Origin: Vitreoscilla sp. | Lineage (GTDB): Bacteria; Pseudomonadota; Gammaproteobacteria; Burkholderiales; Burkholderiaceae | Direction: 5' to 3' | Assembly (NCBI GenBank): GCA_014378125.1 | Contig: JACMOG010000700.1 | Location: 1 to 6,075 of the forward strand | DNA length: 6,075 nucleotides | In this document: in pieces, positions 1 through 5,406 of the stretch | Numbering within the stretch: position 1 is the first letter of the stretch | How the letters are laid out: each line of letters opens with the position of its first letter | Notes under the pieces: model-generated | Database searches by the model: none | What the model saw: only the letters and a program-made list of their open reading frames with translations | Told to the model about the DNA's origin: nothing | Program-made: the position numbers and the translations under genes

Positions 1-465
1 GAGCAGGCGCTGGTGGCGCGCGGCGTGGCCCTGGTGCGAGCCAAGGTGGGCGACCGCTACGTGCTGGAAGAGCTGCTGGCGCGTGGCTGGCAGCTCGGCG
101 GTGAGAACTCGGGGCACCTGCTGGTGCTCGACCGCCACACCACCGGCGACGGCATCGTCAGCGCGCTGCAGGTTCTGCAGGCGATCCGCCGCAGCGGCCA
201 GTCGCTGGCGGCGCTGCTCGACGGCGTGCACCTGTTCCCGCAGGTGATGATCAACGTGCGGCTGGCCGTTCGCTCCGATTGGCAGCTGAACGCGACGCTG
301 GTGGCCGAGAAGGCCCGCGTCGAGCGGGAGCTGGGCGGCGACGGCCGGGTGCTGATCCGCGCCTCGGGTACCGAGCCCGTGCTGCGCGTGATGGTGGAGG
401 CGCGCGACAGATCGGCAGCCCAGGTCGCCGCGGAACGGCTGGCCGCGGCGGCGAAGGCAACATGA
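1..465 (+). CDS. glmM: Phosphoglucosamine mutase, C-terminal part (5' end outside window)
   Basis: This is the last 154 codons of a cytoplasmic alpha-D-phosphohexomutase that interconverts glucosamine-6-phosphate and glucosamine-1-phosphate, a step toward UDP-GlcNAc for peptidoglycan and LPS. The frame is open from base 1, so the gene begins upstream; GlmM proteins are usually about 445 aa, so roughly the last third is present. Within the fragment, residues 33-39 are GGENSGH, the sugar-binding loop of the family, followed by a TTGDGI stretch. Residues 120-126 are RASGTEP, the phosphate-binding R-x-SGTEP loop of domain 4. GGENSGH together with this tail fits GlmM better than the related PgmA/AlgC mutases. 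The TGA stop (463-465) lies inside a reversed PHO-box-like sequence. glmM directly before pst genes is a common Burkholderiales order, and there is no obvious functional link. The active-site serine loop is outside the window and could not be checked. Confidence 0.95.
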   Translation, partial: EQALVARGVALVRAKVGDRYVLEELLARGWQLGGENSGHLLVLDRHTTGDGIVSALQVLQAIRRSGQSLAALLDGVHLFPQVMINVRLAVRSDWQLNATLVAEKARVERELGGDGRVLIRASGTEPVLRVMVEARDRSAAQVAAERLAAAAKAT

Positions 466-479
466 CAGTTGCGTGACAA
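462..479 (-). promoter_or_regulatory. PHO-box-like site, reversed relative to pstS
   Basis: Read on the minus strand this is TTGTCAC-GCAA-CTGTCAT: two heptamers 11 bp apart, as in the PhoB consensus CTGTCATAWAWCTGTCAY. The second heptamer matches the consensus fully and the first matches 5 of 7. It overlaps the glmM stop codon and lies about 210 bp before the pstS start, pointing away from pstS. The half-site match is seen in the sequence; binding by PhoB is inferred. It could be an accessory site, drive antisense transcription into glmM, or be a by-product of the neighbouring hairpin sequence. Confidence 0.5.
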
Positions 480-498
480 CGCGATGGCGCGTTGTCAC
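473..498. repeat. Perfect 11-bp inverted repeat with 4-base loop after glmM
   Basis: GTGACAACGCG (473-483) and CGCGTTGTCAC (488-498) are exact reverse complements around the loop ATGG. As RNA this is a stable hairpin starting 8 bases after the glmM stop, where a terminator is expected. No T-run follows, so it is not a classic intrinsic terminator. Each arm also contains a TTGTCAC PHO heptamer, one on each strand, so the dyad may be a protein-binding site as well as, or instead of, an RNA structure. Confidence 0.7.
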
Positions 499-513
499 AA
501 TCGCGGCGAAGGG

Positions 514-546
514 CCGGGGCCAGACCCCGGAACGGCGTCTGGCCCC
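514..546. repeat. GC-rich palindrome sharing its core word with repeats after phoU
   Basis: GGGGCCAGAC (516-525) is exactly complementary to GTCTGGCCCC (537-546), giving a 10-bp stem with an 11-base loop. An alternative and mutually exclusive local stem is CCGGGG (514-519) with CCCCGG (525-530). The 13-mer GGGGCCAGACCCC at 516-528 recurs exactly at 5327-5339, after phoU, so this appears to be a member of a dispersed intergenic palindrome family. The short pyrimidine stretch TCTT follows, so it could also help end glmM transcription. Confidence 0.6.
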
Positions 547-547
547 T

Positions 548-589
548 CTTGGCGCAGCCTGTCCTGCCGGGGGAATGGCCTGCGGCAAG
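548..589. repeat. Imperfect inverted repeat upstream of the pstS promoter
   Basis: CTTGGCGCAG (548-557) and CTGCGGCAAG (580-589) are complementary at 9 of 10 positions, with 22 bases between them. The stretch lies between the GC-rich palindrome and the PhoB half sites. No function is evident, and in DNA this GC-rich it could be chance. Confidence 0.25.
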
Positions 590-602
590 CCCGTGCAGCG
601 AA

Positions 603-631
603 CTGCCACGCTTGTGTCATCCTCTTGTCAC
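603..631 (+). promoter_or_regulatory. PHO box array (three half sites) for the pst operon
   Basis: Three heptamers on the + strand are spaced exactly 11 bp apart: CTGCCAC (603-609), GTGTCAT (614-620) and TTGTCAC (625-631). The PhoB consensus is CTGTCATAWAWCTGTCAY, and the conserved TGTCA core is kept in the second and third copies and one base off in the first. The last two form a full 18-bp PHO box (614-631); the first extends it by one monomer. The linkers (GCTT, CCTC) are GC-richer than the A/T linkers of E. coli, as expected in this genome. The array sits where a -35 element would be, as in PhoB-activated promoters, and should be bound by phosphorylated PhoB under phosphate limitation. 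Confidence 0.85.
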
Positions 632-641
632 ATGGGCCTTC

Positions 642-647
642 TACATT
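642..647 (+). promoter_or_regulatory. Probable -10 element of the PhoB-dependent pstS promoter
   Basis: TACATT matches the sigma-70 consensus TATAAT at 4 of 6 positions. Exactly 10 bases separate it from the end of the PHO box, the spacing known for PhoB-activated promoters, which lack a good -35. Transcription would begin near 653-655, leaving a leader of about 35 bases before pstS. The start site is inferred from spacing only. Confidence 0.65.
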
Positions 648-687
648 GGCGCAGTCCCTTTAAACTGCCCCCTGAAAGGCCTGGATC

Positions 688-1728
688 ATGAGTTTCAACC
701 TCCGTCTGGTTTCCGTCGCTGCCGCCCTCTGCATGGGCGCGTTCGCGGCTCACGCGGCCGACTCGGTCACCGGCGCCGGCGCTTCGTTCCCGGCACCCAT
801 CTATTCGAAGTGGGCCGAGGCCTACAACAAGGCCACCGGCAACCAGATCAACTACCAGTCGGTGGGATCGGGTGCCGGCATCAAGCAGATCAAGGAAAAG
901 ACGGTCGACTTCGGCGCCTCCGACATGCCCCTGAAGGACGACGACCTGGCCGCCGCCGGCCTGGTGCAGTTCCCCACGGTCATCGGCGGCGTCGTGCCCG
1001 TGATCCACGTCGAAGGCGTCAAGCCCGGCCAGCTGAAGCTGACCGGCGCCGTGCTGGCCGACATCTACCTGGGCAAGGTCACCAAGTGGAACGACGCGGC
1101 CATCACCGCGCTGAACCCGGGCGTGAAGCTGCCGGACGCCGTCATCACGCCGGTGCACCGCGCCGACGGCTCGGGCACCAGCTTCATCTTCACGAACTAC
1201 CTGTCCAAGGTCAACGCCGACTGGAAGGCCAAGGTCGGCGAAGGCGCCGCGGTCAACTGGCCCGCCAACGGCCTGGCCGGCAAGGGCAACGAAGGCGTCG
1301 CCCAGAACGTGCAGCGCCTGCCCAACTCCATCGGCTACGTCGAATACGCGTACGCCAAGCAAAGCAAGATGGACTACGTGCAGCTGAAGAACGCCGCCGG
1401 CAACTTCGTCGAACCCGACGACCTCACCTTCAAGGCCGCCGCCGCCGGTGCCGACTGGACGAAGTCGTTCTACCAGCTGCTGACCGAGCAGCAAGGCAAG
1501 GATTCCTGGCCCATCACGGGCGCCACCTTCATCCTGATGCACACCGCGCAGGACAAGCCGGCCCAGGCCACCGCCTCGCTGAAGTTCTTCGATTGGGCCT
1601 ATGCCAACGGCGACAAGGCTGCCGCCGACCTGGACTACGTCGCGCTGCCCGATGCCCTGAAGGCGCTGATCCACACGAAGTGGACCGCCATCAAGGACAC
1701 GGCAGGCAAGACGGTCGCTTCGAAGTAA
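688..1728 (+). CDS. pstS: Periplasmic phosphate-binding protein PstS
   Basis: This is the phosphate receptor of the high-affinity PstSCAB importer: it binds inorganic phosphate in the periplasm and delivers it to PstC/PstA. The precursor is 346 aa, the usual size. Residues 1-23 are a Sec signal peptide with a hydrophobic stretch ending AHA, predicted cleavage before A24-D25; there is no convincing lipobox, so it should be soluble rather than a lipoprotein. Phosphate-contact regions are intact: TGAGASF (28-34), GSG around S61, DFGASD (74-79), and R158-A-DGSGTSF with S162, G163 and T164. The C-terminal half keeps family blocks such as QRLPNSIGYVEYAYAKQ and KFFDWAY. The ATG at 688 is preceded by GAAAGG at 674-679, 8 bases away, and is the start that yields the signal peptide. 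First gene of the operon, directly behind the PHO-box promoter, so expected to be strongly induced by phosphate starvation. Confidence 0.98.
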   Translation: MSFNLRLVSVAAALCMGAFAAHAADSVTGAGASFPAPIYSKWAEAYNKATGNQINYQSVGSGAGIKQIKEKTVDFGASDMPLKDDDLAAAGLVQFPTVIGGVVPVIHVEGVKPGQLKLTGAVLADIYLGKVTKWNDAAITALNPGVKLPDAVITPVHRADGSGTSFIFTNYLSKVNADWKAKVGEGAAVNWPANGLAGKGNEGVAQNVQRLPNSIGYVEYAYAKQSKMDYVQLKNAAGNFVEPDDLTFKAAAAGADWTKSFYQLLTEQQGKDSWPITGATFILMHTAQDKPAQATASLKFFDWAYANGDKAAADLDYVALPDALKALIHTKWTAIKDTAGKTVASK

Positions 1729-1740
1729 GACCCGTCGCCG

Positions 1741-1782
1741 GCCACCAGGCTGGCGGCCGCTGCCGATCATCCGGTCGGCAGC
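1741..1782 (+). promoter_or_regulatory. Intercistronic hairpins between pstS and pstC
   Basis: The stronger hairpin has arms 1759-1768 and 1773-1782 (GCTGCCGATC / GGTCGGCAGC): 10 pairs including one T-G wobble, with loop ATCC. Just before it, 1741-1747 pairs with 1751-1757 at 6 of 7 positions. The bases after the stem are TTCCCTGA, so there is no T-run and full termination is unlikely. In other Pst and ABC operons, hairpins after the binding-protein gene protect the upstream mRNA or reduce read-through, so the receptor outnumbers the membrane subunits; that role is inferred here. Confidence 0.65.
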
Positions 1783-1796
1783 TTCCCTGACCTGCC

Positions 1797-1808
1797 GGAG
1801 GCCACTTG
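1797..1808 (+). promoter_or_regulatory. Ribosome binding site deciding a TTG start for pstC
   Basis: GGAGG at 1797-1801 lies 4 bases before TTG at 1806. An in-frame TGA at 1788-1790 rules out any earlier start. The first in-frame ATG (1836) has no recognisable Shine-Dalgarno sequence upstream (the preceding bases are pyrimidine- and CG-rich). The strong Shine-Dalgarno favours TTG, though the 4-base spacing is short. Confidence 0.55.
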
Positions 1809-2813
1809 GCTGCCACTCTTCCCGCCGACCAGACAATGCGCAAGGCCAAGGACTCCGGAAGTCCGCCCAAGAGGCGCCTGAACGCGCCCTGGGGCGACGC
1901 GCTGTTCTCGTTCCTCGCCCACGGCGCCGCGTGGCTCACGCTGGCCATCCTCGTCGGCATCATCGGCTCGCTGCTGGTGGGCGCCGCGCCGGCCATCAAG
2001 GAATTCGGCCTCGGCTTCCTGTGGCACAGCGAATGGGATCCCATCCAGGATCACTACGGTGGCCTGGCGATGATCTACGGCACCCTCGCCACGTCCATCA
2101 TCGCCCTGGTGATCGCCGTGCCGGTCAGCTTCGGCATCGCCCTGTTCCTCACCGAGATGTCGCCGTCCTGGCTCAAGCGCCCGCTGGGCGTGGCCATCGA
2201 ACTGCTGGCGGCGGTGCCGTCCATCGTCTACGGCATGTGGGGCCTGATGGTGTTCGGCCCCATCCTGGCCACCTATGTCCAGCAGCCGCTGCAGGGCGCG
2301 TTCGGCAACGTTCCGGTGCTGGGCACGCTGTTCTCGGGCCCGCCGGTGGGCATGGGCATCCTGTGCGCCGGGATCATCCTGGCCATCATGATCATCCCGT
2401 TCATCGCCGCCGTGATGCGCGACGTGTTCGAGGTCACCCCGCCCATGCTCAAGGAATCGGCCTACGGCCTGGGCGCCACCACCTGGGAAGTCGTCTACAA
2501 GGTGGTGCTCCCGTTCACCAAGACCGGTGTCGTCGGCGGCATCATGCTGGGCCTGGGCCGCGCGCTCGGCGAGACCATGGCCGTCACCTTCGTCATCGGC
2601 AACCAGAGCCAGCTGAGCCAGCTCTCGCTGTTCCAGGCGGCCAACAGCATCACCTCGGTGCTGGCCAACGAATTCGCCGAGGCCGGCGAAGGCCTGCACC
2701 GCGCGGCGCTGATGTACCTGGCCCTCGTGCTGTTCGTCATCACTTTCATCGTGCTGTCCTTCGCCAAGGTGCTGCTGATGCGCCTGAAGCGTTCCGAGGG
2801 GGCACGCGCATGA
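1806..2813 (+). CDS. pstC: Phosphate ABC transporter permease PstC
   Basis: Inner-membrane permease that pairs with PstA to form the phosphate channel of PstSCAB. From the TTG start it is 335 aa (325 aa from the ATG at 1836), close to the roughly 320 aa of E. coli PstC. After a basic, proline-containing cytoplasmic N-terminus (to about residue 30), hydrophobic segments are visible at about 34-60, 88-115, 127-156, 185-205, 240-265 and 300-325, six as expected. The loop that docks on the ATPase carries the permease EAA-type motif, K216[20 protein letters not shown], with G223 and L235-P236. The segment [16 protein letters not shown], typical of PstC, follows. The C-terminus is basic. It lies 77 bases after pstS, behind a hairpin, and 58 bases before pstA; the same operon is likely. 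The start codon is uncertain, the identity is not. Confidence 0.96.
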   Translation: MAATLPADQTMRKAKDSGSPPKRRLNAPWGDALFSFLAHGAAWLTLAILVGIIGSLLVGAAPAIKEFGLGFLWHSEWDPIQDHYGGLAMIYGTLATSIIALVIAVPVSFGIALFLTEMSPSWLKRPLGVAIELLAAVPSIVYGMWGLMVFGPILATYVQQPLQGAFGNVPVLGTLFSGPPVGMGILCAGIILAIMIIPFIAAVMRDVFEVTPPMLKESAYGLGATTWEVVYKVVLPFTKTGVVGGIMLGLGRALGETMAVTFVIGNQSQLSQLSLFQAANSITSVLANEFAEAGEGLHRAALMYLALVLFVITFIVLSFAKVLLMRLKRSEGARA

Positions 2814-2871
2814 GCCCGCACGGCCGCCCGAAGGGCGAATCGACCGCAATGCGCAGCATGGAGGTTTCACG

Positions 2872-3741
2872 ATGACCGCTGTCTCGGCCGTGTCCGGCCC
2901 GCGCATGAAGATGCACATGCGCCGCAAGCGCGTCAACGTCGTCGCCCTCGCGCTCGCCTTCGGCGCCATGGTGTTCGGCGTGTTCTGGCTGGTCTGGATC
3001 CTCTACGCCACCGTGCGCCTGGGCGCCAGCGGCCTGTCGTTCGCGCTGTTCACGCAGCCGCAGCCGGGCCCCAACTCCGAGGGCGGCGGGCTGTCCAACG
3101 CGATCGTCGGTTCGCTGATGATGATCACGGCGGCCACGCTGGTCGGCACGCCCATCGGCGTGTTCTCCGGCATCTACCTGGCCGAGTATGGCCAGAAGGG
3201 CTGGCTGGGCTCGACCACGCGCTTCATCAACGACATCCTGCTGTCGGCCCCGTCGATCGTCATCGGCCTGTTCATCTACGCCCTGGTGGTCGTGCCGATG
3301 CACGGCTTCTCCGGCGGGGCCGGCGCGCTGGCGCACGCGCTGATCGTGATCCCGGTGGTCATCCGCACCACCGAGACGATGCTCAACCTGGTGCCGCACG
3401 CGCTGCGCGAGGCCGCCTACGCGCTGGGCACGCCCAAGTGGAAGGTGATCTCCGCGGTCACGCTGCGCGCGTCGCGCGCCGGGGTCATCACCGGCGTGCT
3501 GCTGGCGATCGCCCGCATCTCGGGGGAGACCGCGCCGCTGTTGCTGACCGCGCTGTCGAGCCAGTTCTTCAGCACCGACCTGAGCAAGCCGATGGCCAGC
3601 CTGCCCAAGGTGATCTACGACTTCGCCACCGGGCCCTACGAGAACCTCCAGCACCTGGCCTGGGCCGGCGTGTTCCTCATCACGCTGGGCGTCCTCGCCC
3701 TGAACATCGCCGCGCGCGTGTTCTTCCGCAACAAGAACTGA
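2872..3741 (+). CDS. pstA: Phosphate ABC transporter permease PstA
   Basis: Second membrane subunit of the phosphate importer, 289 aa (E. coli PstA is about 296). The N-terminus is basic ([10 protein letters not shown], residues 11-20), followed by a first hydrophobic segment at about 22-46; several further membrane segments follow, including the [26 protein letters not shown] block, and the last ends near the basic C-terminus RVFFRNKN. The EAA loop is R179[19 protein letters not shown] with E180-A-A and G186. It is followed by [15 protein letters not shown], the PstA counterpart of the [10 protein letters not shown] block in PstC. The ATG at 2872 has an ideal ribosome site, GGAGG at 2860-2864 with 7 bases of spacing. 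The 58-base gap after pstC contains only a small 5-bp stem (2825-2829 with 2833-2837). The stop is 8 bases before pstB, so translation of the two is probably coupled. Confidence 0.97.
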   Translation: MTAVSAVSGPRMKMHMRRKRVNVVALALAFGAMVFGVFWLVWILYATVRLGASGLSFALFTQPQPGPNSEGGGLSNAIVGSLMMITAATLVGTPIGVFSGIYLAEYGQKGWLGSTTRFINDILLSAPSIVIGLFIYALVVVPMHGFSGGAGALAHALIVIPVVIRTTETMLNLVPHALREAAYALGTPKWKVISAVTLRASRAGVITGVLLAIARISGETAPLLLTALSSQFFSTDLSKPMASLPKVIYDFATGPYENLQHLAWAGVFLITLGVLALNIAARVFFRNKN

Positions 3742-3749
3742 GAGCCACC

Positions 3750-4535
3750 ATGGACGTCCGGGTCGATCTTCCCAGCACTGAAGAAGTCAAGTTGTCCATC
3801 CGCAACCTGAACTTCTACTACGGCAGCTTCAACGCGCTCAAGAACATCAATCTCGACATCCCGAAGGGCAAGGTCACGGCCTTCATCGGGCCGTCGGGCT
3901 GCGGCAAGTCCACGCTGCTGCGCACCTTCAACCGCATGTTCGCGCTCTACCCCGAGCAGCGCGCGACCGGCCAGGTGATGCTGGACGGCGAGAACATCCT
4001 CGACTCGGGCCTGGACGTCAGCCTGATCCGCGCCAAGGTCGGCATGGTGTTCCAGAAGCCCACGCCGTTTCCGATGTCGATCTACGACAACATCGCCTTC
4101 GGGGTGCGTCTGTTCGAGACGCTGCCGCGCGTGGAGATGGACGAGCGCGTGGAGTGGGCGCTGAAGAAGGCCGCGCTGTGGAACGAGGTCAAGGACAAGC
4201 TGCAGCAGAGCGGCTCGGGCCTGTCCGGCGGCCAGCAGCAGCGCCTGTGCATCGCGCGCGGCATCGCCATCAAGCCCGAGGTGCTGCTGCTGGACGAGCC
4301 GTGCTCCGCTCTCGATCCTATCTCCACCGGCAAGATCGAGGAGCTGATCCACGAGCTCAAGTCCGACTACACCGTGGTGATCGTCACGCACAACATGCAG
4401 CAGGCCGCGCGCTGCTCCGACTACACCGCGTACATGTACCTGGGCGACCTGGTGGAGTTCGGCAAGACCACCGACCTCTTCATGAAGCCGAAGAAGAAGG
4501 ACACCGAGGACTACATCACCGGCCGTTTCGGCTGA
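3750..4535 (+). CDS. pstB: Phosphate ABC transporter ATP-binding protein PstB
   Basis: Cytoplasmic ATPase of PstSCAB; a dimer docks on the EAA loops of PstC and PstA and powers uptake. At 261 aa it is near the E. coli length (257). All nucleotide-binding motifs are intact: Walker [10 protein letters not shown] (47-55), Q-loop Q102 in [20 protein letters not shown], signature LSGGQQQR (158-165), Walker B LLLDEP (179-184) with catalytic E183, D-loop SALD (186-189) and switch H214 in VTHNMQQA. The [12 protein letters not shown] block and the ending EDYITGRFG are diagnostic of PstB rather than another ABC ATPase. The frame is open upstream to 3438 inside pstA, but homology begins near the ATG at 3750, just after the pstA stop, so that start is chosen. 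Its Shine-Dalgarno (GAGAG, 3740-3744) is weak and overlaps the pstA stop, consistent with translational coupling. Confidence 0.98.
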   Translation: MDVRVDLPSTEEVKLSIRNLNFYYGSFNALKNINLDIPKGKVTAFIGPSGCGKSTLLRTFNRMFALYPEQRATGQVMLDGENILDSGLDVSLIRAKVGMVFQKPTPFPMSIYDNIAFGVRLFETLPRVEMDERVEWALKKAALWNEVKDKLQQSGSGLSGGQQQRLCIARGIAIKPEVLLLDEPCSALDPISTGKIEELIHELKSDYTVVIVTHNMQQAARCSDYTAYMYLGDLVEFGKTTDLFMKPKKKDTEDYITGRFG

Positions 4536-4595
4536 CCCTCAGCCCTTCTTCAGGCAACCGCAGCAAGCAATACGACAGATCTTCAGGGAACCATC
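4531..4595 (+). other. pstB-phoU spacer with small hairpin and a 13-base direct repeat
   Basis: GCTGA (4531-4535, containing the pstB stop) and TCAGC (4539-4543) form a 5-bp stem with loop CCC, followed by CCTTCTT, which is too short and weak to count as a terminator. The 13-mer TCTTCAGGCAACC (4547-4559) recurs at 4580-4592 as TCTTCAGGGAACC, 33 bases later with one difference. The second copy carries the phoU Shine-Dalgarno (AGGG at 4585-4588); the first precedes no start codon. Confidence 0.4.
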
Positions 4596-5303
4596 ATGAG
4601 CGACAAGCACCTTTCCACGCAGTTCGACGCCGAACTCAGCGAGATCTCGAACCGGGTCCTCGAGATGGGCGGCCTCGTGGAGTCGCAGGTGGCTCAGGCG
4701 GTCTACGCGCTCACCAACTTCAGCGGCGAGACCGCCAGCCTGGTGCTCGAGCGCGAGCAGCGCGTCAACCAGATGGAAGTGGAGATCGACCGCGACCTGT
4801 CGGCCATCATCGCGCGCCGCCAGCCCACGGCGCGTGACCTGCGCCTGCTGATCGCCATCTCCAAGACCATCGGCAATCTCGAGCGCATCGGCGACGAGGC
4901 CACCCGCATCGCGCGCACCGTGCAGCGCCTGATGAACTCGGGCGTGTCCAGCCGCCTGCGCCTGCCGGTGGCCGACATCGCCTTCGGCGCCAACCTGGCC
5001 ACCGCGCAGCTGCGCAAGGTGCTCGACGCGTTCGCCCGCCTGGACGTCAACCGCGCGCTGGAAGTGCTCAAGCAGGACGACGAGATCGACAAGGAATTCG
5101 ACGGCCTGCTGCGCAAGCTCATCACCTACATGATGGAAGACCCGCGCACCATCTCGTCGTCCATCGACCTGGTGTTCGTGGCCAAGGCCATCGAGCGCGT
5201 GGGCGACCACGCGAAGAACCTGTCCGAGCAGATCATCTACATCGTCAAGGGCACGGACGTGCGTCACCACACGGTCGAGGCCGTGGAAGACGCGGCCCGA
5301 TGA
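4596..5303 (+). CDS. phoU: Phosphate signalling regulator PhoU
   Basis: PhoU is a cytoplasmic, peripheral-membrane, metal-binding helical protein that links the Pst transporter to the PhoR kinase and keeps the Pho response off when phosphate is plentiful; it also restrains uptake by Pst. The protein is 235 aa (E. coli 241) and almost wholly helical, built from two similar three-helix halves. Each half carries the family metal-cluster motif: E96-RIGDEATRIA in the first and E200-RVGDHAKNLSE in the second. The start HLSTQFDAELSEI matches the family N-terminus. The ATG at 4596 has AGGG at 4585-4588 with 7 bases of spacing. It follows pstB by 60 bases and precedes phoB by 103, the expected place for a protein working between transporter and two-component system. 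Its stop codon is the first part of the tandem hairpin repeat that follows. Confidence 0.97.
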   Translation: MSDKHLSTQFDAELSEISNRVLEMGGLVESQVAQAVYALTNFSGETASLVLEREQRVNQMEVEIDRDLSAIIARRQPTARDLRLLIAISKTIGNLERIGDEATRIARTVQRLMNSGVSSRLRLPVADIAFGANLATAQLRKVLDAFARLDVNRALEVLKQDDEIDKEFDGLLRKLITYMMEDPRTISSSIDLVFVAKAIERVGDHAKNLSEQIIYIVKGTDVRHHTVEAVEDAAR

Positions 5304-5308
5304 TCTCG

Positions 5309-5340
5309 AGGGGTCTGGTCCCGTCCGGGGCCAGACCCCT
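5309..5340 (+). terminator. Strong hairpin after phoU, possible partial terminator
   Basis: The arms 5309-5322 (AGGGGTCTGGTCCC) and 5327-5340 (GGGGCCAGACCCCT) give a 14-pair stem with a single T-G wobble and the loop GTCC, beginning 6 bases after the phoU stop. The bases that follow, GGTCTTCAAT, are not a true T-run, so intrinsic termination would be inefficient at best. It could attenuate read-through into phoB or stabilise the upstream mRNA. Confidence 0.45.
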
Positions 5341-5354
5341 GGTCTTCAATCTCG

Positions 5355-5386
5355 AGGGGCCTGGCCCCGAACGGGGCCACACCCCT
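5355..5386 (+). other. Second, degenerate hairpin before phoB
   Basis: The arms 5355-5368 and 5373-5386 pair at 12 of 14 positions; the two adjacent mismatches are 5360/5381 and 5361/5380, and the loop is GAAC. It ends about 8 bases before the phoB ribosome site, so if transcribed it sits immediately upstream of the phoB translation start region. A T-run is absent, so it is not called a terminator. Confidence 0.5.
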
Positions 5387-5406
5387 GACCAAACGAAAGC
5401 ACCCTC

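Larger units (their letters stand above)
5303..5387. repeat. Two tandem 39-base palindromic repeat units between phoU and phoB
   Basis: Units at 5303-5341 and 5349-5387 align without gaps at 34 of 39 bases, with a 46-base period. Each begins ATCTCGAGGGG and ends ACCCCTG. Each is itself a palindrome: arms 5309-5322 and 5327-5340 in the first, 5355-5368 and 5373-5386 in the second. The shared word GGGGCCAGACCCC also occurs at 516-528 before pstS. GGGG(T/C)CTGG(T/C)CCC-type palindromes recall dispersed intergenic repeats of Burkholderiales, but copy number elsewhere cannot be seen from this window. Confidence 0.8.

Noticed and set aside
473..498. Classic rho-independent terminator for glmM
   Set aside because: The stem is good but the following bases (AATCGCGGCG) lack a T-run, so it is listed as an inverted repeat instead.
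659..664. TTTAAA as an alternative -10 for pstS
   Set aside because: It lies 27 bases after the PHO box instead of about 10 and would put the start site at or beyond the ribosome site; TACATT at 642 fits better.
492..1790. Long + strand open frame (432 codons) overlapping pstS
   Set aside because: It runs in another frame through pstS, its protein is arginine/glycine-rich with no family resemblance, and it is a typical GC-rich shadow of a real gene.
628..1836. Long minus-strand open frame (402 codons) opposite pstS
   Set aside because: It has low-complexity, histidine/arginine/glycine-rich composition and lies wholly opposite a strongly conserved gene; no separate coding signal was seen.
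2825..2837. Hairpin in the pstC-pstA gap (CGCCC-GAA-GGGCG)
   Set aside because: A stem of only 5 bp in very GC-rich DNA is expected by chance; no regulatory role is supported.
1767..2969. Long minus-strand open frame (400 codons) opposite pstC and pstA
   Set aside because: It is rich in histidine, aspartate, arginine and glutamine with no domain, which is the mirror of hydrophobic membrane-protein codons on the other strand.
3438..3749. Upstream extension of the pstB frame into pstA
   Set aside because: The frame is open, but PstB homology starts just after the ATG at 3750, which lies 8 bases after the pstA stop; the extension is arginine/proline-rich shadow sequence.
5303..5387. Tandem repeats considered as a CRISPR array
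   Set aside because: There are only two units, with a 7-base gap instead of 25-40 base spacers, and they are strongly palindromic; no cas genes are present.
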